Source: Pseudomonas crudilactis (GTDB taxonomy: Bacteria > Pseudomonadota > Gammaproteobacteria > Pseudomonadales > Pseudomonadaceae). Taken from it: a stretch of 64,000 bases of DNA. The DNA is taken from the NCBI RefSeq assembly GCF_013433315.1, contig NZ_WXVV01000020.1, forward strand, positions 85,190 to 149,189. Direction: 5' to 3'. Below are positions 34,174 to 43,545 of the stretch, one piece after another. How positions within the stretch are numbered: position 1 is the stretch's first letter; the number at the start of each line of letters is the position of its first letter. Below the pieces are notes generated by a model. That model did no database searches, was not told the origin of the DNA, and saw nothing but the letters and a program-made list of their open reading frames with translations. The translations under genes and the position numbers were made by a program.

Positions 34174-34493
34174 CCCCTCACCCTAGCCCTCTCCCAGAGG
34201 GAGAGGGAACCGATTGGGGGATGCTCGGGATCTACGCCGACTTGTGACACCGCGCTGAATCCGAATTTGAGTTCGAACTGATCTTTCAGGCCGCCGCGTT
34301 AACCACAAACAACACGGTCAGTCCCCTCTCCCTCCAGGAAAGAGAACTGATTGGGGGATGCTCGGGATCTACGCCGACTTGTGATACCGCGCTGAATCCG
34401 ACTTTGAATTCAAATGGATCTTTCAGATCGCCGTATTCATCACAAACAACACGGTCAGTCCCCTCTCCCTCTGGGAGAGGGTTAGGGTGAGGG
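34174..34493. repeat. tandem ~137-bp duplication bounded by CTCACCCTAGCCCTCTCCC repeats
   Basis: Two imperfect copies of a 137-base unit start at 34212 and 34349 (both begin GATTGGGGGATGCTCGGGAT). The outer ends are the inverted CTCACCCTAGCCCTCTCCC element also found at 19605-19766. This fills the 540-base gap 34001-34540; no gene is evident there. Confidence 0.85.
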
Positions 34494-34540
34494 CAAATGC
34501 ACCTGACACCCCACCCGCACCAGTCACACCACAAAACCAC

Positions 34541-35779
34541 TCACCGTGGCTTGGCCAACTCCATAATCATCCGCGACAACAGATAAATCCGCGGCGCCAC
34601 GCTCGCCACTTCGGCGTATTCCTCCGGCGTGTGAATATTGCCGCCAACAATCCCGAAACCATCCAGCGTCGGCGTGCCGACCCCGGCAGACAAACTGGCA
34701 TCCGCTGCGCCGCCACTGCCCTCCTCCGTCAACTTGCGGCCAATCTCGCCGTAGATCCCCTGAGCCATGGCCATTAGACGATCCGATTCGGGCGTCTGCG
34801 GCATCGGTGGCAAGCCGCGTTGCAATGAAGTCTTCACTTCGGTTTCAGGAATCAATTTGTCCTGCGACACCCGCGCCAGATCCTTCTCGATCCGGTCGAA
34901 CTCCTCCGGCACCGCAGCACGCACATCAGCCTTGGCCGTGGCTTGATCGGGGATCACGTTGGTGCGATCGCCGGCCTTGAGCACGGTGAAGTTGATGGTG
35001 GTTTTCTTCGCCTCATCGCCAAGTTTGCCCAGTTGCAGAATCTGGTGCGCGGCCTCCATCGCGGCGTTGCGCCCCAGTTCCGGTGCGACACCAGCGTGCG
35101 CCGCTTTGCCCTTGACCTCGACCAGCGCCGTCGCGCTGCCCTTGCGCCATACCACCAGGCCGTCGGCCGGGCGTCCCGGCTCCAGATTGAGCGTCACGTC
35201 GTGCTGTTTGGCAGTTTTCTTGATCAGGTCGGTGGCGACGTCCGAGCCGGTTTCCTCGCTGGCGTCGAGCAGGAAGGTGATTTGCGCGTAGTCCTTGAAG
35301 TCGAGGTTTTTCAGGACTTTCAGCGCATAGATCCCGGCAACGATGCCGCCCTTGTCATCCATCACCCCCGGCCCGTAGGCGCGGCCGTCCTTGATGTGGA
35401 ACGGCCGCTCGGCCGCCGAACCCTCCTTGAACACCGTGTCCATGTGCGCCATCAGCAGGATTTTCGCCTTGCCGGTGCCTTTCAGCGTCGCCAGTACATG
35501 GTTGGATTTTTCCGGCGTATTGGGCACCAGTTCGATGGTGGCGCCGAGTTTTTTCAGCTCATCGATGGCGATGTCGCTGACTTGCTTGAGGCCGGGTTCA
35601 TAGCCGGAACCGGAGTCGATATTGACCAGCCGCTCCAGCAGTTTCAGCGCTTCTGGCTGGTATTGCTCGGCATCGGCGAGCACTTGTTTGTGCGGTTCGG
35701 CAAAGGCGTGGGCAGCGGAGAAAGCGAGAGACAGGCCGAGGCTGGCGGCCAGCAGGGAGCGAGAAAATGAGAACGTCAT
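34541..35779 (-). CDS. glutamate carboxypeptidase (carboxypeptidase G2-like, M20)
   Basis: 412 residues with a signal peptide (MTFSFSRSLLAASLGLSLAF..., cleavage near AHAFA), so periplasmic. M20 zinc motifs: LLMAHMDTVF, GPGVMDDKGG, the catalytic Glu pair in LDASEETGS, and a C-terminal His in GGNIHTPEEY. Dimerisation domain about 215-330. It removes C-terminal glutamate from folates or other N-acyl glutamates. Single-gene unit. Confidence 0.92.
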   Translation of the reverse strand: MTFSFSRSLLAASLGLSLAFSAAHAFAEPHKQVLADAEQYQPEALKLLERLVNIDSGSGYEPGLKQVSDIAIDELKKLGATIELVPNTPEKSNHVLATLKGTGKAKILLMAHMDTVFKEGSAAERPFHIKDGRAYGPGVMDDKGGIVAGIYALKVLKNLDFKDYAQITFLLDASEETGSDVATDLIKKTAKQHDVTLNLEPGRPADGLVVWRKGSATALVEVKGKAAHAGVAPELGRNAAMEAAHQILQLGKLGDEAKKTTINFTVLKAGDRTNVIPDQATAKADVRAAVPEEFDRIEKDLARVSQDKLIPETEVKTSLQRGLPPMPQTPESDRLMAMAQGIYGEIGRKLTEEGSGGAADASLSAGVGTPTLDGFGIVGGNIHTPEEYAEVASVAPRIYLLSRMIMELAKPR

Positions 35780-35883
35780 GAAGCGATCCTTGTTTCGCGT
35801 CGGGGGGATTTAACCGTACCCGACATCGGCGCGAGGCTCTACACCGAATGCGACACTGATCTAACCGACAACACACAACCCCC

Positions 35884-35977
35884 TGTGGGAGCGAGCTTGC
35901 TCGCGAAAGCGGTGGATCAGTCAACATTGATATCGCCTGGCAGGACGCCTTCGCGAGCAAGCTCGCTCCCACAGGGG
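35884..35977. repeat. REPIN (GAGCGAGCTTGCTCGCGAA variant)
   Basis: Inverted pair (TGTGGGAGCGAGCTTGCTCG and complement), about 40 bases apart, between two genes read on the minus strand. Confidence 0.92.
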
Positions 35978-35994
35978 ATGTGTGGTGATGCGGA

Positions 35995-37068
35995 TCAAAC
36001 CGAATCCAGCAATGTCCGCCGGGGCTTGTCATCGCAATTGCAGATCACCCGGTTACGTCCGCTCGCCTTGGCCTCGTACAACGCCTGATCGGCATCATTG
36101 AGCCAGCGCGTCGCGTCGGCATGCGCCGGATCGTACGCCGCCAGGCCGATACTCAAACTGACCTTCAACGCCGGATTCTGCTCATAACCCAGAATCGCGA
36201 AACGCTCACGCAACGCCTCCATCGCCTGCGCGGCGTTGAACAACGGCAGTTCCGGCAGAATCACGCAGAACTCATCTCCACCATAGCGCCCGGCAATGTC
36301 CGTCGCGCGCAGATTTTGTTTAAGTAACTTGCTCAACTGACGCAACACAATGTCGCCCGCAACATGGCCGTAAGTGTCGTTGATCGCCTTGAAGTGATCG
36401 ATGTCGATCAACGCAATCGCCGCGCCCTGCTTCTGCCGCTTGCAGCGCTGAAAAGCGATCTCCAGTTGATCCTTCCAGGCGCCGTGGTTAAGCAGCCCGG
36501 TGAGGCTGTCGGTGCGGCTCAGGGCAAGCAATTCGCGTTTATGCCGACCGAGGGTGTAGGCCTGGCGAAAGCAGATCCAGCCCAGCGCCAACGGGTACAG
36601 CAGCAGTAACGGGAAACAGGCGTACATTTGCGCAGGCGAGGTCTCCGGAACGAATGCCGGGGCAAAGACCACCAGCCCGACGCCGACCCCGAGCAACTGC
36701 GCCGCAGAGCCTGCCAATAGAAAGCGTGAACCACCGATAGCGACGTTGTTCATCGCCATCATCGAAATGGTCGTGGCAGTCGGCAGCGGATTGAAATGCA
36801 TGGCGGCAAGCCAAAAGCCGCCGAAAAAGGCGTCGATCAACAGATTGCGGTGTTCAGCGTGGTAAGGAACCCGGGCGCGGCGCGCCCATTGAAACGCCAG
36901 ATGCGGCCAGACCAGGCCGTTGAAGAACATCAGTGCCCAGACCCACAGCGGCGGATCGAGCGAGTACATCGCCACGCTCACGCACACGAGCCCCAGAATC
37001 AACCCGAGGATGCGCGATGTATAAAGCCTCCTGGCCAATGAAAGTCCCTTTCCTCCGGTATTTCCCAT
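35995..37068 (-). CDS. membrane diguanylate cyclase (MASE2-GGDEF, AdrA-like)
   Basis: 357 residues. The N-terminal MASE2 sensor has five to six hydrophobic segments (about 10-175). The GGDEF domain (about 190-350) starts at SRTDSLTGLLNHGAWKDQLE and has the intact active site RYGGDEF. The inhibitory RxxD site (RATD) stands five residues before it, so product inhibition by c-di-GMP is expected. ATG at 37068 is chosen with GAGG upstream. It should favour a sessile state by making c-di-GMP. Confidence 0.92.
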   Translation of the reverse strand: MGNTGGKGLSLARRLYTSRILGLILGLVCVSVAMYSLDPPLWVWALMFFNGLVWPHLAFQWARRARVPYHAEHRNLLIDAFFGGFWLAAMHFNPLPTATTISMMAMNNVAIGGSRFLLAGSAAQLLGVGVGLVVFAPAFVPETSPAQMYACFPLLLLYPLALGWICFRQAYTLGRHKRELLALSRTDSLTGLLNHGAWKDQLEIAFQRCKRQKQGAAIALIDIDHFKAINDTYGHVAGDIVLRQLSKLLKQNLRATDIAGRYGGDEFCVILPELPLFNAAQAMEALRERFAILGYEQNPALKVSLSIGLAAYDPAHADATRWLNDADQALYEAKASGRNRVICNCDDKPRRTLLDSV

Positions 37069-37216
37069 AAGGACCTCGATCACGCACACCGCAGGACGGA
37101 TGTGCTGGAAGTCTAACAGGGCGACGTTAAATAGCCATCACCGGCCAGCGGGCTGAATAGAGCGACATCACGGCCGCACACAGTGCAAATATTTGGCTAT
37201 ACATGAAAGGAGCAAA

Positions 37217-37234
37217 ATGGAAAAACAACTATAA
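37217..37234 (+). other. five-codon mini-ORF upstream of the Baeyer-Villiger monooxygenase gene
   Basis: AAAGGAG is followed by ATG and MEKQL, then TAA, 11 bases before the monooxygenase start, which has its own AAGGAGG. It might be a leader affecting translation, or chance. Confidence 0.3.
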
Positions 37235-37245
37235 GAAGGAGGCCC

Positions 37246-38700
37246 ATGCACATCTATAAAGTGTTGATCATCGGCAGTGGTTTTGGCGGTCAATGTGCTG
37301 CGGTCAACCTGCTCAAGGCCGGGATCGACGATTTTCGCCTGCTGGAGCGACGGGACTTCTTTGGCGGCACTTGGTGCCAGAACACCTACCCCGGCGCGGC
37401 GGTGGACGTGCCATCGCCGCTCTATTCACTGTCGTTTGCCCCGTACCGCTGGTCGCAGATGTTCGCCGGACAGGCCGAATTGCACCGCTACACCGAGCAT
37501 GTGATCGAGCAGTTCGGTTTGCGCGAACGCGTGGAGCTGGAGGCCAATGTCGAGCGCGTCGAGTGGGACGACACGGAAAAACGCTGGGCCGTGCACACCG
37601 CCAGCAAAGGCACCTTTTATGCGCAGTTCCTGATCAATGCCACCGGACCATTGAGCCAACCGGTCATCCCACACTTCCCCGGCCAGGAGCGCTTTCAAGG
37701 CAAGACTTTTCATACAAACAACTGGGATCACAGCTACGACTACCGCGGTAAACGTGTGGCCATCGTCGGCAGCGGTGCCAGTGCGGTGCAAGTGATTCCG
37801 GCGATTGCGGCGCAGGTCGAGCAACTGCACGTGTTTCAACGCACGCCGCATTGGGTGCTGCCCCGCGCCGATCGCCAGTTCGGGCCGTTGCAACGCTGGC
37901 TGCTCGGCCGCAAACCCGCCTACAAACTGTTGCGCTGGCTGATTTACTGGCAATTCGAAACCCGGGTCATCGCGTTCAAATACTCGAAAGCGGCGATTCA
38001 CATGGTGCAGCAGCACGCCCTGCGTTTTCTCAAACGCCAGGTGCCGGACCCGGTGCTGCGAGAAAAACTCACCCCGGACTTCACCATTGGCTGCAAACGG
38101 GTGCTGGTTTCCAGCACCTATTACCCGGCGCTGAACCGTCCCAATGTCACCTTGCATACCCGCGAACAAGGCATCGCTTCCATCGACGAAAGCGGCATCA
38201 ACACTGAGGACGGCCAACACATCGATGTTGATCTGATCGTCTGGTCGACCGGTTACGACGCCACCGACGGGGTGATTTCCTACCCGGTCAGCGGAAAAAA
38301 CGCCGTGCAACTCAGAGAGGTCTGGGCGCAATACCCGCGCGCGTATCTGGGCACCAGCCTGCCGGACTTCCCCAACCTGTTTATCGTCACCGGGCCCAAC
38401 ACTGGCATCGGCCACACCTCGGCGCTGTTCATCATCGAGTCGCAGATGAACTACATCCTCGACTGCATTCGCACCGTGCAGGCCAAAGGCCTGCGCAGCA
38501 TCGAAGTGCGCCGTGATGCGGAACGTACCTACACTGAGATGATTCATCGAGAGATGGAGCGCACGGTCTGGAAGTCCGGCGGCTGCCACAGTTGGTATCA
38601 AAGCAAGAGCGGTCATGTGATCGCGATGTTTCCCGGCTTCAGTTTCAGCTATCACCGCTTGACCCGAGCGCTGAAACCGGCCGACCACATTCTGTCCTGA
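37246..38700 (+). CDS. flavin-containing Baeyer-Villiger-type monooxygenase
   Basis: 484 residues. FAD Rossmann motif VLIIGSGFGGQCAAVNLLKAG, the NADPH motif VAIVGSGASAVQVIPAI and the Baeyer-Villiger fingerprint FxGxxxHxxxWD (FQGKTFHTNNWDHS) are all present. It inserts oxygen next to a ketone to give an ester or lactone. Followed at 22 bases by an alpha/beta hydrolase that could open the ester, a common catabolic pairing. Confidence 0.93.
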   Translation: MHIYKVLIIGSGFGGQCAAVNLLKAGIDDFRLLERRDFFGGTWCQNTYPGAAVDVPSPLYSLSFAPYRWSQMFAGQAELHRYTEHVIEQFGLRERVELEANVERVEWDDTEKRWAVHTASKGTFYAQFLINATGPLSQPVIPHFPGQERFQGKTFHTNNWDHSYDYRGKRVAIVGSGASAVQVIPAIAAQVEQLHVFQRTPHWVLPRADRQFGPLQRWLLGRKPAYKLLRWLIYWQFETRVIAFKYSKAAIHMVQQHALRFLKRQVPDPVLREKLTPDFTIGCKRVLVSSTYYPALNRPNVTLHTREQGIASIDESGINTEDGQHIDVDLIVWSTGYDATDGVISYPVSGKNAVQLREVWAQYPRAYLGTSLPDFPNLFIVTGPNTGIGHTSALFIIESQMNYILDCIRTVQAKGLRSIEVRRDAERTYTEMIHREMERTVWKSGGCHSWYQSKSGHVIAMFPGFSFSYHRLTRALKPADHILS

Positions 38701-38721
38701 ACACGTAAAAGGAAGACGTCG

Positions 38722-39648
38722 ATGCTTTTGCTGTTTGTCGCCCTCGCGGTTTTCGTAGCCTGGAGCTGGTTGAGTTATCCGGCGGTCGGCCATTGGCTGT
38801 ACGACTTGAACATGGCCATCGAGGCCAAGTTGTACAAATTGCACAAGATCGAAGTGCCGATCGCCGAGATGAGCGTCTCGACGTGGCAGGGCGGGCCGTA
38901 TGAAGCGGCCAGCGCGATTCTGATGCTGCATGGCTACAGCGCCGAGAAGAATCTGTGGCTGCGCTTTTCCCGGCACTTCGTGCGCCAGTATCGAGTGATT
39001 ATCCCGGACCTTGCCGGCCATGGTGAAACCGGCTTCAAGGCTGGCGGCGGCTACGACATTCCGTTGCAGGCCAAGCGCATGATCCAGTTGCTCGACGTTT
39101 GCGGCGTGGAGAAAGTCCATGTGATCGGCAACTCGATGGGCGGCTACATCGCCGCGTGGCTGGCGGCGACTTATCCGGATCGCATCGCTTCGGTGGCGCT
39201 GATCGACCCGGCGGGCGTCACTGCACCGGAGGTCAGCGACATGGAGCGGCATCTGGCGCGCGGGCATAACCCGTTTCTGATCAATTCCCGGGAAGAGTTT
39301 CGCCAGTTTTATGCGATGACCATGGAATCACCGCCATGGGTGCCGAATCTGGTGCTGGACGCCATCGCCCAGCGCTACGAACAACAACGCGATGAACTGG
39401 AGGAGATCTTCCGCGATTTTCGCGCCAGCCCGCCGATGGAGCCGAAACTCGCCGACATCAAGTGCCCGGCGCTGTTGCTCTGGGGGCGCAAGGATCGGCT
39501 GATCGACGTCAGCAGCGTGCCGGTGTGGAGCAAGGGGATTGCCAATTTGCGCGTGGATGTCTGGGACCATGTCGGGCACATGCCGATGGTTGAACAGCCG
39601 GGGAATACTGCGCGGCTGTATCGCGAGTTTCTGGGGAGCCAGCATTGA
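38722..39648 (+). CDS. alpha/beta hydrolase
   Basis: 308 residues. An N-terminal hydrophobic segment (MLLLFVALAVFVAWSWLSY) suggests membrane anchoring. The nucleophile elbow is GNSMGG (Ser), with the oxyanion HGYSAEKNLW region and a C-terminal His in VGHMPMVEQP. Likely hydrolyses the ester formed by the monooxygenase upstream. Confidence 0.9.
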   Translation: MLLLFVALAVFVAWSWLSYPAVGHWLYDLNMAIEAKLYKLHKIEVPIAEMSVSTWQGGPYEAASAILMLHGYSAEKNLWLRFSRHFVRQYRVIIPDLAGHGETGFKAGGGYDIPLQAKRMIQLLDVCGVEKVHVIGNSMGGYIAAWLAATYPDRIASVALIDPAGVTAPEVSDMERHLARGHNPFLINSREEFRQFYAMTMESPPWVPNLVLDAIAQRYEQQRDELEEIFRDFRASPPMEPKLADIKCPALLLWGRKDRLIDVSSVPVWSKGIANLRVDVWDHVGHMPMVEQPGNTARLYREFLGSQH

Positions 39649-39685
39649 ACTTCTGTACATCCCCTGCAGGAGATGTGAGGCGCAG

Positions 39686-41185
39686 ATGAATATTCTTTAT
39701 GACGAACGCCTCGACGGCCCGCTGCCGCAGGTGAACAAGGCCGACTTGCTCAAGGCCCTGCAACACGCCGTGCCTGACCTCGACATTTTGTGGCGTGAAG
39801 AAGAACTCAAACCCTACGAATGCGACGGCCTCTCCGCCTACCGCACCACGCCGATGCTGGTCGCCCTGCCCCGTCGACTCGAGCAAGTGCAAACCCTGCT
39901 CAAACTCTGCCATGAAAAAAACGTCCCGGTGGTTGCCCGTGGTGCCGGCACCGGGTTGTCCGGCGGCGCCTTGCCGCTGGAACAGGGCCTGCTGTTGGTG
40001 ATGGCGCGCTTCAACAACATCCTGCACATCGACCCGGCCGCACGCACCGCGCGGGTTCAACCGGGGGTGCGCAATCTGGCGATATCTCAGGCAGCGGCGC
40101 CGTTCGGCCTGTATTACGCGCCGGACCCCTCCTCGCAAATTGCCTGTTCGATCGGCGGCAACGTCGCCGAAAACGCCGGCGGCGTGCATTGCCTCAAGTA
40201 CGGCCTGACCGTGCACAATCTGCTGAAAATCGAAGTGCTGACCATCGAAGGAGAACGCCTGACCCTCGGTTCGGATGCCCTCGATTCAGCGGGTTTTGAT
40301 CTACTCGCCTTGTTCACCGGCTCCGAAGGACTGCTGGGGATCATCACCGAAGTCACGGTCAAACTGCTGCCCAAACCGCAAGTCGCGAAAGTGCTGCTGG
40401 CCAGTTTCGATTCCGTGGAAAAGGCTGGCCGCGCGGTCGCCGAAATCATCGCGGCGGGGATCATTCCCGGCGGCCTGGAGATGATGGACAACCTCGCCAT
40501 TCGCGCCGCTGAAGATTTCATCCACGCCGGTTACCCGGTCGACGCCGAGGCGATCCTGCTGTGCGAACTCGACGGTGTCGAAGCCGATGTCCACGACGAT
40601 TGCCAAAGGGTGCGCGAGGTCATGACCGCGGCCGGTGCCACCGAAGTGCGTCAGGCCCGCGATGAAGCCGAACGTGTGCGCTTCTGGGCCGGACGCAAGA
40701 ATGCCTTTCCGGCCATCGGCCGTTTGTCACCGGACTATTACTGCATGGACGGCACCATCCCGCGCCGCGAATTGCCCGGTGTCCTGCAAGGTATCGCCCG
40801 CCTCGGCGAAGAATACGGTTTGCGCGTGGCCAACGTGTTCCATGCCGGCGACGGCAACATGCACCCGCTGATTCTGTTCGACGCCAATCAACCGGGCGAG
40901 CTGCACCGCGCCGAAGCCTTGGGCGGCAAGATCCTCGAACTGTGCGTGCAGGTCGGCGGCAGCATCACCGGCGAACACGGCGTCGGCCGCGAAAAAATCA
41001 ACCAGATGTGTGCGCAGTTCAACAGCGACGAACTAAGCCTGTTCCATGCTGTAAAAGCTGCGTTCGACCCAAAAGGCCTGCTCAACCCCGGCAAGAACAT
41101 TCCGACCCTGCACCGCTGCGCCGAATTCGGCGCGATGCATATTCACGCCGGGCAATTGCCCTTTCCCGAACTGGAGCGTTTCTGA
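39686..41185 (+). CDS. glcD: glycolate oxidase, FAD-binding subunit GlcD
   Basis: 499 residues. FAD-linked oxidase N-terminal domain (VVARGAGTGLSGGALP; IGGNVAENAGG) and C-terminal domain with GDGNMHPLILFD and GGSITGEHGVGREK. It oxidises glycolate to glyoxylate as part of GlcDEF. Its stop overlaps the glcE start as TGATG. No glcC regulator lies upstream; the neighbour is the monooxygenase/hydrolase pair. Confidence 0.95.
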   Translation: MNILYDERLDGPLPQVNKADLLKALQHAVPDLDILWREEELKPYECDGLSAYRTTPMLVALPRRLEQVQTLLKLCHEKNVPVVARGAGTGLSGGALPLEQGLLLVMARFNNILHIDPAARTARVQPGVRNLAISQAAAPFGLYYAPDPSSQIACSIGGNVAENAGGVHCLKYGLTVHNLLKIEVLTIEGERLTLGSDALDSAGFDLLALFTGSEGLLGIITEVTVKLLPKPQVAKVLLASFDSVEKAGRAVAEIIAAGIIPGGLEMMDNLAIRAAEDFIHAGYPVDAEAILLCELDGVEADVHDDCQRVREVMTAAGATEVRQARDEAERVRFWAGRKNAFPAIGRLSPDYYCMDGTIPRRELPGVLQGIARLGEEYGLRVANVFHAGDGNMHPLILFDANQPGELHRAEALGGKILELCVQVGGSITGEHGVGREKINQMCAQFNSDELSLFHAVKAAFDPKGLLNPGKNIPTLHRCAEFGAMHIHAGQLPFPELERF

Positions 41186-42234
41186 TGGCCGATGTCGACG
41201 CCGCCAGCGCCCTGCTCGATCAGGTCAACGAGGCGCGGGCCAATGCCACGCCGCTGAAAATTCAGGGCGGCAACAGCAAAGCCTTTCTCGGCCGCGAGGT
41301 GGCCGGCGAAGTACTCGACACCCGTGCCCACTGCGGCATCGTCCGTTACGAGCCGACCGAACTGGTGGTCACGGCGCGCGCCGGCACGCCTCTGTCCGAA
41401 CTGCTGGCGGCGCTGGATGCTGCCGGACAAATGTTGCCGTGCGAGCCGCCGGCGTTCGCCGACAGCGCCACCGTCGGCGGCATGATCGCCAGCGGTTTGT
41501 CCGGGCCACGACGGCCGTGGTCTGGCTCGGTGCGCGACTTCGTCCTCGGCACGCGGGTGATCACAGGCCTTGGTCAGCACCTGCGTTTCGGCGGCGAAGT
41601 GATGAAAAACGTCGCCGGTTATGACCTGTCGCGACTGATGGCCGGCAGTTACGGCTGCCTCGGCGTGCTCACCGAAGTGTCGCTGAAAGTCCTGCCGAAA
41701 CCGCGCCAGTGCCTGAGCATTCGCCTCGACATGGACTGCGCGCGGGCACTGGCCAAGCTTGCCGAGTGGGGTCAGCAACCGTTGCCGATCAGTGCCGCCT
41801 GCCACGATGGCCAGAGCCTGTATCTGCGTCTCGAGGGCGGCGAAGGTTCGGTGACGGCGGCACATCAACGCCTCGGTGGAGAGCCGCTGGGTTCAGGGTT
41901 CTGGCGAGATCTGAATGAGCAGCGTCTAGGTTTTTTCAACGAAGGTCTGCCGCTGTGGCGCTTGTCGTTGCCGAACAATCTCGGGCCACTGGATCTGCCC
42001 GGCGAGCAACTGATCGACTGGGCCGGTGCACAACGCTGGCTGAAATCCGACGCGGCGCACATTCATATCCTCGCTCAGGAACTCGGCGGCCATGCCACCT
42101 GCTTCACCCACGGCGCCAGCTCTTCGCCGTTCCAGCCGCTGGCCTGGACACTGCTGCGTTATCACCGGCAACTCAAAGCGCAGCTCGACCCGCAAGGGCT
42201 GTTCAATCCCGGGCGGATGTACGCGGAGTTCTAG
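41185..42234 (+). CDS. glcE: glycolate oxidase subunit GlcE
   Basis: 349 residues. FAD-binding PCMH-type domain (LKIQGGNSKAFLGRE; PPAFADSATVGGMIASGLSGPRRPWSG; GEVMKNVAGYDLSRLMAGSYG), shorter than GlcD and lacking its second lobe. It forms the membrane-associated complex with GlcD and GlcF. Translationally coupled to glcD and only 2 bases from glcF. Confidence 0.95.
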   Translation: MADVDAASALLDQVNEARANATPLKIQGGNSKAFLGREVAGEVLDTRAHCGIVRYEPTELVVTARAGTPLSELLAALDAAGQMLPCEPPAFADSATVGGMIASGLSGPRRPWSGSVRDFVLGTRVITGLGQHLRFGGEVMKNVAGYDLSRLMAGSYGCLGVLTEVSLKVLPKPRQCLSIRLDMDCARALAKLAEWGQQPLPISAACHDGQSLYLRLEGGEGSVTAAHQRLGGEPLGSGFWRDLNEQRLGFFNEGLPLWRLSLPNNLGPLDLPGEQLIDWAGAQRWLKSDAAHIHILAQELGGHATCFTHGASSSPFQPLAWTLLRYHRQLKAQLDPQGLFNPGRMYAEF

Positions 42235-42236
42235 CC

Positions 42237-43457
42237 ATGCAAACCACCCTCAGCGAACAATCGCGACAACTGCCCCGCGCCGCCGAGGCGGAGAAGATTC
42301 TGCGCACCTGCGTGCACTGTGGTTTTTGCAACGCGACCTGTCCGACCTATCAATTGCTCGGTGATGAACTCGATGGCCCGCGCGGGCGCATCTACCTGAT
42401 CAAGCAAGTGCTCGAAGGCGCACCCGCGACGGCGCAGACACAACTGCATCTGGATCGCTGCCTGTCGTGCCGTAACTGCGAAACCACCTGCCCGTCCGGC
42501 GTCGACTATCACAACCTGCTCGACATCGGCCGCGCGGTGGTCGATCAAGCAGTGCCGCGTCCGGCGGCGCAACGCCTGTTACGTGAGGGCTTGCGCGCAT
42601 TGGCGCCGAATCCGGGATTGTTCAAAGGTTTGTTGCGAGTGGGCACGACGTTTCGGCCGCTGTTGCCGCGAATGCTGGAAAGCAAATTGCCGCAGCACTT
42701 GCCGGTTAACAGCTCGCGCCCTGCCCCCCGGCATGCCCGTCGCGTGTTGTTGCTTGAAGGCTGCGTACAACCGGGGTTGTCGCCAAACACCAATGACGCT
42801 ACGGCGCGGGTGCTGGATCGCTTGGGCATCAGTGTCACCCCGGTGGCCGAGGCCGGGTGTTGCGGCGCGTTGGACTATCACCTCGACGCCCAGGCCAAAG
42901 GCCTCGACCGCGCGCGTCAAAACATCGATGCCTGGTGGCCGCACCTGCAAAACGGTGCCGAAGCGATTGTGCAGACCGCCAGCGGTTGCGGCGCATTCAT
43001 CAAGGATTACGGGCATTTGCTGGAAGACGATCCGCTGTATGCAGCCAAGGCCCGGGAAATCAGCGAGCGCACGGTGGATCTGGTGCAGATACTCGCGCAG
43101 GAACCGCTCGAACAGATCTGCGCTGCCACTGAACGGCGGGTTGCCGTGCATTGCCCGTGCACGTTGCAGCATGCGTTGAAACTGGGCGGTGCGGTGGAAG
43201 CTGTGCTGACGCGCTTGGGTTTCAATCTTACCGCCGTGCCCGACGGCCATTTGTGCTGCGGCTCGGCGGGCACGTATTCGTTGACGCAACCGGCGTTGGC
43301 CCGGCAACTGCGCGACAACCGCCTCAATGCGCTGGAAAGCGGCCGCCCCGAGCTGATCGTCACCTCCAACGTCGGCTGTCAGAGCCATCTGGGCAGCGCC
43401 GGGCGCACTCGGGTGATGCACTGGATCGAACTGGTGGATCAGTCGTTGGCAGAATGA
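42237..43457 (+). CDS. glcF: glycolate oxidase iron-sulfur subunit GlcF
   Basis: 406 residues. Two [4Fe-4S] motifs (CVHCGFCNATCP and CLSCRNCETTCP) and two CCG domains (EAGCCGALDYHLD; GHLCCGSAGTYSL). It passes electrons from the flavin subunits to quinone. The glcG gene usual in pseudomonad glc operons is not present downstream; hglS follows instead. Confidence 0.95.
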   Translation: MQTTLSEQSRQLPRAAEAEKILRTCVHCGFCNATCPTYQLLGDELDGPRGRIYLIKQVLEGAPATAQTQLHLDRCLSCRNCETTCPSGVDYHNLLDIGRAVVDQAVPRPAAQRLLREGLRALAPNPGLFKGLLRVGTTFRPLLPRMLESKLPQHLPVNSSRPAPRHARRVLLLEGCVQPGLSPNTNDATARVLDRLGISVTPVAEAGCCGALDYHLDAQAKGLDRARQNIDAWWPHLQNGAEAIVQTASGCGAFIKDYGHLLEDDPLYAAKAREISERTVDLVQILAQEPLEQICAATERRVAVHCPCTLQHALKLGGAVEAVLTRLGFNLTAVPDGHLCCGSAGTYSLTQPALARQLRDNRLNALESGRPELIVTSNVGCQSHLGSAGRTRVMHWIELVDQSLAE

Positions 43458-43545
43458 AGTTCGTAGGATTCTTCGTTTGCCCGCGTGCGAGAAGGCTGCG
43501 ATCTTTTCCCTCATCCATTCCGTGACCGTGGCAGGAATTTTTTTC

